Positions 5,838 to 13,771 of a stretch of DNA of 24,998 nt are shown one piece after another. Source of the stretch: DATCTV01 sp964400685. GTDB taxonomy: Bacteria > Desulfobacterota > Desulfomonilia > UBA1062. Positions within the stretch are counted from its first letter, which is position 1. Every line of letters begins with the position of its first letter. The notes beneath the pieces were generated by a model. The model had not been told where the DNA came from, made no database searches, and saw nothing but the letters and a program-made list of their open reading frames with translations. The position numbers and the translations under genes are program-made. The stretch spans positions 1 to 24,998 of the forward strand of contig CAYNVT010000054.1 in NCBI GenBank assembly GCA_964400685.1, given 5' to 3'.

Positions 5838-8800
5838 ATGAAAAATATACACTCTCATCTGCGATTGAACCTATTACTGACAGCTGTATGCATAATGTTC
5901 CTTTTTTTTATTCTGGGCGCATCCTCAGAACCCTCCATTAAGAGCTTCGCCCCTGAGGGTACAGTAAAGGACCTGCGTCAGGTCAGTGCCATATTTTCCG
6001 AACCGATGGTTGCATTAGGAAGCACCGCTGAGGATGCCCCCTTTGATATTTATTGCCAGTTATCAGGTAAAGGAAGGTGGATCGACGGCATGACATGGGT
6101 TTATGACTTCGGCACAAACCTTCCCGGCGGCTGCAGATGCGAGTTTGTCCTCAAGGAAGGCCTCAAATCCCTATCCGGTAAAGTAGTAACAGGCAAAAGA
6201 AAGTTTGTATTCTCGACCGGGGGACCTTCCATCATAAGGGTGCTTCCCGAATCCGGCAACAGCGGAATCGAAAACAGGCAGATATTCATCATCCAGCTGG
6301 ATACGGCCCCCGATGAGGCGAGCATCATTTCTAAAACCTGGTTTTCGGTAAAAGGGCTCAAGGAAAAAGTCGGCATCAACATAATAAATGGACCAGACAG
6401 GAAGGCGCTGCTGAAATCTGCAAGATATAACGGACCCGATGAGAACGCCATTGTCCTTCAGGCGAAACAGACATTTCCGGATATGGCTGATGTCAGTCTT
6501 GTCTGGGGCAAGGGTATCAAATCCTTATCGGGCGTTGCGACTTCAAGTGAAATGGTGATGAACTATAAGACAAGGGAACAATTCAGGGCAAGGTTTACAT
6601 GCTCCAGAGAAAAACCGGACGCGCCGTGCATACCTTTAAGCCCCATGGAACTTGAATTCACAGCAGATTTTACCGATTTTTATAAAGACAAAATAGTCCT
6701 TAAAGGAAAAAACGGACGTGTTTACCGCCCGAAAAAAGAGGCCAGTTTATTAAGATTTGACGGGCCTTTTGAAGAGAATTCCGAATACCTTATCGAAGTT
6801 CCGAAAATCATGAGGGACCTTGATGGCCGCAGGCTCGCCAATTCATCTAAATTCCCGATGCGGGTCAAGACCGGCAGCATGCCTGCGCTGGCCAAATTCT
6901 CGAGCCGCTTCGGCATACTTGAAAAAGACGATGCTGTGCTGCCGCTCACGGTAAGAAATATCGAAACTTCGACAATATCAGGTATTTCAAAATCAAAAAA
7001 ACCTTCGGCTGGTCTCAAAATAAGGAGTCTGTCCGTTCCCGTTGATAACGAAAAGTTGATGATAGACTGGCTCAAGAGAGTAGCACAGGCCAGACGTGAA
7101 GCTTCCGTCTTTTCAATAAATTCCGCTACCAGGGATGTCAGAATCGACTTCAAGGGCCAGAAAACCGATTTCAGGGTAATTGGAATTCCCGTTAAAACAA
7201 CAGGCCTGAACATCGTCGAAGTTGAAAGCAGAATGCTCGGTTCAAGGCTTAACATGAAATCCTCCGCCGCCTTCGTCCCTGCTGCAGCACTGGTTACAAA
7301 CATGAGCGTGCATTTTAAAAAGGGCCTTGAGAATTCTCTCGTATGGGTCACATCGCTTGATAATGCAACACCTGTCAAGGAAGCACAGGTTACCCTCAGG
7401 AACTGCAATGGAGACCTTATCTGGCAGGGAGTCACGGATGCAAACGGCATCCTGATGATAAACAGCAGACTACCGGATTCTTCATCCCTTCCGGACTGCG
7501 AATGCAAGATCAACTACCGGGAATCCAGCCATGCCCTGAGCAATATATGTGGCGGCATATTCGTTTTCGCCCGGAAAGAGGGTGACGTTTCATTTACACA
7601 TTCGTCCTGGAACGAAGGGATCGAACCCTGGCGCTTCCAGCTGTCGCAAACTGAGTACGGCGACAGCAATTTACTGTCTGCACATACTGTCCTTGACAGG
7701 CCCCTGTTCAAACCGGGCGAAACAGTTCACATGAAGCACTATATCAGGCAGAGATCCGTAACCGGCTTCAAAATGGCCTCAAAAGAAGCCCTCCCGGATG
7801 AAATTGCAATAACCCATACCGGATCATACCAGCAGTATAAGCTTCCCCTTGCCTTAAACGATACAGGTTCAGGAGAAACAGACTGGAAGATTCCCGAAGG
7901 CGCAAAACTGGGCTCATATGAGATAGTTCTGGGCAAAAAGGGCAAGATGGCTCCCGGTTCAAACGAAGAAGCTTCATATGAAAACACCATTACTTCAGGC
8001 TCATTCAAGATAGGCGTATTCAAGGTTCCCCTCATGAGGGCGACCCTTCAGGGACCGAAAGACTCCCAGGTCAGGCCAGATGATATAAACCTGGACATCA
8101 CCCTTTCATATCTTTCAGGAGGACCTGCAGCCGGCAGAAACGTAAGGGTCCGCTCGGAGATAAGGGATCGGTTTATTTATCCGAAAGGATATGAAAACTT
8201 TGCCTTTAATGCAGGGGAGATAAAAACAGGCATTACCGAAGATGAGGCCGATTTCGGCTACGGCGTTTTCTCATGGGAAGAGCCGTCTCAGGAAGCGCCT
8301 GCAAACGGATTCCTCAAGACGCTTGATATCATACTTGACAGTAATGGCTGCGCCAGGACTGAATTAAAAGGACTGCCGGCTTCATCATCATATAAGACCC
8401 TTCACACCGAACTTGAATACCGCGACCCTAACGGAGAAGTGCAGACCGCCACAAACAACACCGCCGTCTATCCTTCGTCCCTTCTTCTGGGCATAAGCCA
8501 GGACTACTGGAACCAGAACCAGGAGAGATTTAAATATAATATAGTTGCGCTTGACCTTAATGAAAGGCCTGTTGCAGACCAGAAGGTTATTGTCGATTAT
8601 TACCAGGAAACATACAACACCCACAGGGTGCGCATGGCCGGCGGATACTATGCCTACAAGAACGTGAGCGAGATAAAGTATCTTGGCCGTCTCTATGAAG
8701 GCTCAACCGATAGCAGGGGTATGATGAACTGCACAGCAAAGTCGGCCGTATCCGGGAATATCATCCTTTATGCGCACTCAACGGATAAGAATGGCAACAC

Positions 8801-11516
8801 CGCATCAACAAGCACCAGTATGTGGCTTTCCGGAAAGGAAGACTGGTGGTTCGAGCAATCTAACGACGACAGAATCGACGTTATCCCCGAAAAAACCGGC
8901 TATGAGCCTGGCGATACGGCGCGTTTCCAGGTCAGAATGCCTTTCAGGGAGGCCACAGCACTTGTAACTGTAGAGCGCGAAGGCATAATCGATGCCAGCG
9001 TTATCGATATCTCCGGCAAAAGCCCTCTCGTGGAGCTTCCGGTAAAAGGCGAATATGCGCCGAATGTCTTCGTTTCCGTCCTTGCCGTCCGCGGCAGGAT
9101 ACCCGGGACAAAACCGACGTCCATGTTCGACCCCGGCAAACCCTCATATAAGCTTGGAATATGCGAGATACTCGTCGGATGGAAGGCCCATGAGCTTACA
9201 GTAGATGTTATACCCGATAAGACCGTTTACAAAATAAGAGATGTAATGGATGTGAAGATTAAAGTCAGGAACACATACGATCTCTCCCCTGCAAAAGGCG
9301 GAGAGGTATCCATTGCTGCCATTGATGAAGGGCTCCTTGAACTCATGCCGAATGACAGCTGGAATATTCTTTCCTCCATGATGAAGACAAGGGGCTACGG
9401 GGTGGAGACGTCAACTGCCCAGTCAATGGTCGTGGGCAGGCGGCATTTCGGCCTGAAAGCGCTCCCCCACGGAGGAGGCGGAGGAAGGCAGCTCACGCGT
9501 GATCTCTTTGACACACTGCTATTGTGGAAAGGGACATTGAAGCTTGACGATTCAGGCGAGGCATCGATCAGGATACCCCTGAACGATTCCCTGACGGCGT
9601 TCAGGATAGCGGCAATCGCCGTAGACGGCGCAGGCCTTTTCGGAACAGGCGGCTCAAGCGTCAGGACAAGCCAGGATCTGATGCTGATTTCCGGTCTTCC
9701 GCTGATAGCACGAGAAGGTGACAGTTTCCGGGCGGTCTTTACCGCCAGAAATGCGACTCAGAGGAAGATGACTATTCGGGTAAACCTGTTGACCGGCGAA
9801 AAAAATGGCAGCAAATATAAGGAGATAACCCTTAAGAACATCCAACCGGGACAGTCCGGTGAGGCCGGCTGGGATATAAAGGTGCCACAGGGTTCATCCG
9901 GAATCGAATATACCGTTTCAGCAGCAGAGAAAGCGGGCCCGGCTTCGGACAGGATGAAAATCAAACAGAAAGTGCTGCCGTCGGTCCCTGTAAGAACTGT
10001 TCAGGCTGCGCTGTTGCACCTTGCCCCTTCCGCTGAAGTGGATATAAAAATGCCGGAGCATGCCGTCCCCGGCAAAGGTCTTGTAAAAATCGATTTGAAG
10101 CCTTCGATCACGGCAGGCCTTTCAGGCGTCAGGGATTACATGTCCCGGTACCCCTACTCATGCCTCGAGCAGAACGTCTCAAAGGCCGTTTCGCTCGGGG
10201 ATAAAACCGCCTGGGATGAAATACTGAAAAAACTCCCTTCATACATGGACAGGGATTTTCTTTTGAAATATTTCCCGTGCAGTTCTTGTGAAGGAAGCGA
10301 TGTCCTTTCTTCCTATTTCCTGAGCGCATCATTTGATGCGGGCTATACCATACCCGGATATCTGAAGGAGCAGCTCATTACAGGATTGAAGGCGTTCGCC
10401 GAAGGAAGGATATCAAAGAAAGGCCCTCTTCTGACGTCCGACCTCACCATAAGGAAGATCACCGCAATCGATGCGATAAGCAGGTATGAAAACATTGATC
10501 CGCAGCTGATCAGCACGATAAGGATTGACCCCGATTTCTGGCCGACCTCGACTCTTATCAGCTGGATAAACATACTTAACAGGACGACCTGGCCTGAAAA
10601 GGACAGGCGCCTGGCTGAAGCCAGTAATATCCTCAGGGCAAGACTGGTGCTTAGTGGAACGCAGATGAACGTACCGGAAGATTCCATGGACAACCTCTGG
10701 TGGCTTATGGTGACGGGCGATGTAAACGCTTCCCGCCTTATCCTTGCCGTTCTGAACGACAAAGCCTGGAACAGTGACATGCCAAAACTTGCGGCAGGGC
10801 TCTCTTCCCGCATGAATAACGGGAGATGGGATACCACAACTGCCAATGCATGGGGCACACTGGCCTTCAATGCGTTTTCAAAAAAATACGATAAATTCTC
10901 ACCCGCCGGAATGACAAAAATAATGCTGAACGGGAAAGAGACTTCTGTTGACTGGAAAATAAAACCCGGCGGGGACAGTCTTGTCTTTTCATGGCCGGAA
11001 AACATCAGCAGACTCATACTCACGCATGAAGGAACAGGTTCGCCATGGGCATCCGTGCTGCTTCAGGCCGCCGTCTCCCTGAAATTACCGGTGTATGCGG
11101 GCTACAACCTCAAGAAAACAATAATCCCTGTCGAGCAGAAATATAAAGACAGGTACTCAATCGGGGATGTCCTGAGGATAAGGCTTGATATCGAAGCGAC
11201 GTCCGACATGACGTGGGTTGTCGTAAACGACCCGGTGCCTGCTGGCGCATCGATCATTCAGCCCGACCTCGGAGGCTCTTTCCTGTCCGGTTCGGAAAAA
11301 GCCGCAGGTTTTGTATTCGAGGCATTCACCGAAAGATCCGCTGATTCCATCAAAAAATATTTCGAGTACGTACCCAGAGGAAATTTCTCTACCGAATACA
11401 CGATACGACTTAACTGCGAAGGAGTGTTCAACGTTCCGCCCGCCAGGGTCGAGGCCCTTTATTCTCCTGATATCTATGGCGAAATACCGGGCGGTATAAT
11501 GGAGATTAATGAGTGA
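5838..11516 (+). CDS. Bacterial alpha-2-macroglobulin family protein
   Basis: Bacterial alpha-2-macroglobulins are periplasmic traps for host or rival proteases: cleavage of a bait region exposes a thioester that captures the attacker. The 1892-residue protein starts with a hydrophobic export segment (about residues 10-30), then an Ig-like region from about residue 38. The macroglobulin MG2 signature DRPLFKPGETVHMKHYIR is near residue 620, a bait-region-type domain near 1014, the A2M domain near 1225 (DLFDTLLLWKGTLKLDDSGE), and the thioester C1442-L-E-Q1445 heads a helical domain. Its length is slightly above that of E. coli YfhM. That protein is a lipoprotein; here the export segment has no lipobox cysteine, so it may be soluble or held by an uncleaved anchor. 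GGAGG precedes the ATG. It overlaps pbpC by four bases, the standard partnership for this family. It diverges from perR across 242 bases of AT-rich DNA. Confidence 0.95.
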   Translation: MKNIHSHLRLNLLLTAVCIMFLFFILGASSEPSIKSFAPEGTVKDLRQVSAIFSEPMVALGSTAEDAPFDIYCQLSGKGRWIDGMTWVYDFGTNLPGGCRCEFVLKEGLKSLSGKVVTGKRKFVFSTGGPSIIRVLPESGNSGIENRQIFIIQLDTAPDEASIISKTWFSVKGLKEKVGINIINGPDRKALLKSARYNGPDENAIVLQAKQTFPDMADVSLVWGKGIKSLSGVATSSEMVMNYKTREQFRARFTCSREKPDAPCIPLSPMELEFTADFTDFYKDKIVLKGKNGRVYRPKKEASLLRFDGPFEENSEYLIEVPKIMRDLDGRRLANSSKFPMRVKTGSMPALAKFSSRFGILEKDDAVLPLTVRNIETSTISGISKSKKPSAGLKIRSLSVPVDNEKLMIDWLKRVAQARREASVFSINSATRDVRIDFKGQKTDFRVIGIPVKTTGLNIVEVESRMLGSRLNMKSSAAFVPAAALVTNMSVHFKKGLENSLVWVTSLDNATPVKEAQVTLRNCNGDLIWQGVTDANGILMINSRLPDSSSLPDCECKINYRESSHALSNICGGIFVFARKEGDVSFTHSSWNEGIEPWRFQLSQTEYGDSNLLSAHTVLDRPLFKPGETVHMKHYIRQRSVTGFKMASKEALPDEIAITHTGSYQQYKLPLALNDTGSGETDWKIPEGAKLGSYEIVLGKKGKMAPGSNEEASYENTITSGSFKIGVFKVPLMRATLQGPKDSQVRPDDINLDITLSYLSGGPAAGRNVRVRSEIRDRFIYPKGYENFAFNAGEIKTGITEDEADFGYGVFSWEEPSQEAPANGFLKTLDIILDSNGCARTELKGLPASSSYKTLHTELEYRDPNGEVQTATNNTAVYPSSLLLGISQDYWNQNQERFKYNIVALDLNERPVADQKVIVDYYQETYNTHRVRMAGGYYAYKNVSEIKYLGRLYEGSTDSRGMMNCTAKSAVSGNIILYAHSTDKNGNTASTSTSMWLSGKEDWWFEQSNDDRIDVIPEKTGYEPGDTARFQVRMPFREATALVTVEREGIIDASVIDISGKSPLVELPVKGEYAPNVFVSVLAVRGRIPGTKPTSMFDPGKPSYKLGICEILVGWKAHELTVDVIPDKTVYKIRDVMDVKIKVRNTYDLSPAKGGEVSIAAIDEGLLELMPNDSWNILSSMMKTRGYGVETSTAQSMVVGRRHFGLKALPHGGGGGRQLTRDLFDTLLLWKGTLKLDDSGEASIRIPLNDSLTAFRIAAIAVDGAGLFGTGGSSVRTSQDLMLISGLPLIAREGDSFRAVFTARNATQRKMTIRVNLLTGEKNGSKYKEITLKNIQPGQSGEAGWDIKVPQGSSGIEYTVSAAEKAGPASDRMKIKQKVLPSVPVRTVQAALLHLAPSAEVDIKMPEHAVPGKGLVKIDLKPSITAGLSGVRDYMSRYPYSCLEQNVSKAVSLGDKTAWDEILKKLPSYMDRDFLLKYFPCSSCEGSDVLSSYFLSASFDAGYTIPGYLKEQLITGLKAFAEGRISKKGPLLTSDLTIRKITAIDAISRYENIDPQLISTIRIDPDFWPTSTLISWINILNRTTWPEKDRRLAEASNILRARLVLSGTQMNVPEDSMDNLWWLMVTGDVNASRLILAVLNDKAWNSDMPKLAAGLSSRMNNGRWDTTTANAWGTLAFNAFSKKYDKFSPAGMTKIMLNGKETSVDWKIKPGGDSLVFSWPENISRLILTHEGTGSPWASVLLQAAVSLKLPVYAGYNLKKTIIPVEQKYKDRYSIGDVLRIRLDIEATSDMTWVVVNDPVPAGASIIQPDLGGSFLSGSEKAAGFVFEAFTERSADSIKKYFEYVPRGNFSTEYTIRLNCEGVFNVPPARVEALYSPDIYGEIPGGIMEINE

Positions 11517-13618
11517 AAAAATACCTGACAGCAGGGGCTGCTGCGATCGCCCTCGCAGCAGTCTTTTTCATTATCTTTCTTGCAGACGGGCCAGCCATGC
11601 CTTCTTATGAAAAGGTAACGTCAGGCTACACCATTTCAGAAGCAAGGCTCTATGACAGGAACGGCCTTCTCATTCACGAGATCAGGAGGGATGAAAAAGT
11701 CAGGAAGCTTGACTGGGTTGAGCTCGGGTCTGTCTCGGAGGCCATGAAAAACACCGTCATCCTGGCGGAAGACAGAAGGTTTTATTCGCATTCAGGCATA
11801 GACTGGCTTGCCGTGGCAGGTTCAACCTTGAAAGGGGGTTCCAGGGGGGCAAGCACCATATCGATGCAGGCCGCATCATTTATAAACCCGGAAAAGGGGA
11901 AAAAGGGACTGAGGAGAGGCCTTGCTCAGAAGTTAAAACAGATGAGGGCAGCCTCTAGCCTTGAAAGATCATGGACAAAGGACCAGATACTGGAGGCATA
12001 TCTCAACCTTGCAGGTTTCCGCGGAGAGCTGAAGGGTATAGGGGCTGCTTCTGCTGGGATATTTAAGAAAAACCCTTCAGGAATAAATCTGAATGAAGCG
12101 GCTATTCTTTGCGCCATGCTGCCGGGAAACAGGGCGGCCCCAAGGACAATTGCAGACAGGACCTTAAGGATAATAAAGTTATCCGGTTCTGCAGTTAATG
12201 AGGATGAAATAAGGGAACTCGCGTTTCAGGCAGTTTCCAGACCCTACTATATCAGGCCGGAAATCGCTCTGGCCCCGCATGTTGCAAGACAGCTCCTTAA
12301 AAAAGGCGTCGCCTCTTCAGGATGCAGCCTTGATAAGAACATCCAGGAATTCGCGCTTTCATCACTCCAGAGCAGGCTCAATGAGCTCTCCGGCAGGAAT
12401 GTGAGGGACGGCGCCTTAATAGTTGCCGATAATCAAACAGGTGATATCCTGGCCTATGTCGGAAACAGCGGCATCAGCTCATCAGCACGCTATGTCGACG
12501 GGATAAAGGCAAAAAGGCAGGCAGGCTCCACGCTGAAGCCTTTTCTCTACGGACTAGCAATAGAAAAAAGGATAATCACAGCGGCATCCCTGATTGACGA
12601 CACACCCCATGACATTCCGACCGGGGCCGGTATGTACATCCCGGAAAATTATTCAAACAGGTATATGGGGGAGGTGTCAGTCAGGACGGCGCTTGCATCA
12701 TCGCTCAATATCCCGGCGGTCAGGGTGCTGGAACTTGCTGGCAAGGAGGATTTTCTTGAAAAGCTCAAGCTTTCCGGCTTTTCAAGCCTTAACGAAGATG
12801 CTGAATATTACGGCTATTCGATTGCACTGGGTTCAGCCGACGTTACGCTTTTCGACCTTACAGCCGCCTACATGGCTATAGCAAATGGAGGTCTTTTTCT
12901 GCCCCTTAAATTAATCCCCGGTGAACCGCCAGGTCCCGGAAGAAGGATAATGGATGAAAAAGCCTCTTATATCATCACCGACATCCTTTCCGACAGGCAG
13001 GCCAGAAGCCCGACCTTTGCGCTGGAAAACGTACTGGCCACAAGGTTTTTCAGCGCCGTTAAGACAGGCACGAGCAAAGACATGCGTGATAACTGGTGCA
13101 TAGGGTTTACGAAAAAATTCACTGTGGGAGTCTGGGTCGGCAATTTTTCGGGTGAGCCCATGTGGAATGTCTCGGGCATGAGCGGTGCAGCCCCTGTCTG
13201 GCTGGATGTTATGAACTATCTTCATTCGCTCGACGACAAGCCGGGAAACAAAAAACCTGACGGATTAAAGGAAAAAGACATCTCCTATCAAAGACACGTG
13301 GAACCCGACAGGAAAGAGGTTTTCATCGAAGGCACAGAACCTCTCGGAACGATATCAGCCGCATACAAATATATTAAACCCACTATCGCTTACCCGACTG
13401 ACGGGGCTGTACTTGCAATCGACCCCGATATTCCCGAAAAATGCCAGAAGGTTCTTTTCAAGGCGGAACCCAAATCAATATACAAATGGAAACTAAACGG
13501 CAGGATTATCGGAGAAGGTAGTTACCTTTTATGGACACCGGAAAGAGGTCAATACCGCCTCGTCCTGATCGATAATAACAAGGCAGAAATTCAAAGCATC
13601 CGCTTTGTCGTAAGATAA
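11513..13618 (+). CDS. pbpC: Penicillin-binding protein 1C
   Basis: A bifunctional peptidoglycan synthase of 701 residues, anchored by one N-terminal membrane helix (about residues 6-25) with its domains in the periplasm. The GT51 glycosyltransferase domain shows ILAEDRRFYSHSGID with catalytic E86, and STISMQ. The transpeptidase domain has S339-T-L-K342, S397-L-N399 and K517-T-G-T-S. The C-terminal domain (from about residue 620) matches the penicillin-binding protein C-terminal fold found in PBP1C (YKWKLNGRIIGEG). It starts with GTG inside the stop of the alpha-2-macroglobulin gene (GTGA), with GGAG eight bases upstream, so translation is coupled. The pair is thought to link protease trapping with wall repair after envelope damage. 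No clear terminator follows. Confidence 0.96.
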   Translation: MKKYLTAGAAAIALAAVFFIIFLADGPAMPSYEKVTSGYTISEARLYDRNGLLIHEIRRDEKVRKLDWVELGSVSEAMKNTVILAEDRRFYSHSGIDWLAVAGSTLKGGSRGASTISMQAASFINPEKGKKGLRRGLAQKLKQMRAASSLERSWTKDQILEAYLNLAGFRGELKGIGAASAGIFKKNPSGINLNEAAILCAMLPGNRAAPRTIADRTLRIIKLSGSAVNEDEIRELAFQAVSRPYYIRPEIALAPHVARQLLKKGVASSGCSLDKNIQEFALSSLQSRLNELSGRNVRDGALIVADNQTGDILAYVGNSGISSSARYVDGIKAKRQAGSTLKPFLYGLAIEKRIITAASLIDDTPHDIPTGAGMYIPENYSNRYMGEVSVRTALASSLNIPAVRVLELAGKEDFLEKLKLSGFSSLNEDAEYYGYSIALGSADVTLFDLTAAYMAIANGGLFLPLKLIPGEPPGPGRRIMDEKASYIITDILSDRQARSPTFALENVLATRFFSAVKTGTSKDMRDNWCIGFTKKFTVGVWVGNFSGEPMWNVSGMSGAAPVWLDVMNYLHSLDDKPGNKKPDGLKEKDISYQRHVEPDRKEVFIEGTEPLGTISAAYKYIKPTIAYPTDGAVLAIDPDIPEKCQKVLFKAEPKSIYKWKLNGRIIGEGSYLLWTPERGQYRLVLIDNNKAEIQSIRFVVR

Positions 13619-13667
13619 TAATTACTGATTTTTTTAAAGATGCTCCATTCTTTCCAGTATGGTTTTC

Positions 13668-13695
13668 TTGACATGCCATAGCTTTTCTGAATAAT
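13668..13695 (+). promoter_or_regulatory. Sigma-70 promoter candidate for fdhA copy 1
   Basis: A perfect TTGACA (13668-13673), a 16-base spacer and AATAAT (13690-13695, five of six matches to TATAAT) lie 77 bases before the fdhA start. The near-palindrome TGCAAATTTTTGCA (13705-13718) follows directly, around the expected transcription start, and could be an operator. Confidence 0.5.
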
Positions 13696-13771
13696 AAAGA
13701 TTTATGCAAATTTTTGCACATTAATGCCCGACTCATTAAAAGACGGGTACAATCAATCAAGGAGATCTTTT

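Noticed and set aside
10343..11023. 226-codon minus-strand open frame inside the alpha-2-macroglobulin gene
   Set aside because: It lies wholly opposite a well-supported gene, has no recognisable family and reflects codon bias on the other strand. The same holds for 6722-7513 and the other antisense frames in this gene.
13724..13771. Upstream start for fdhA copy 1 adding 16 residues
   Set aside because: The extra residues do not align with copy 2, and the AAGGAG site fits ATG 13772.
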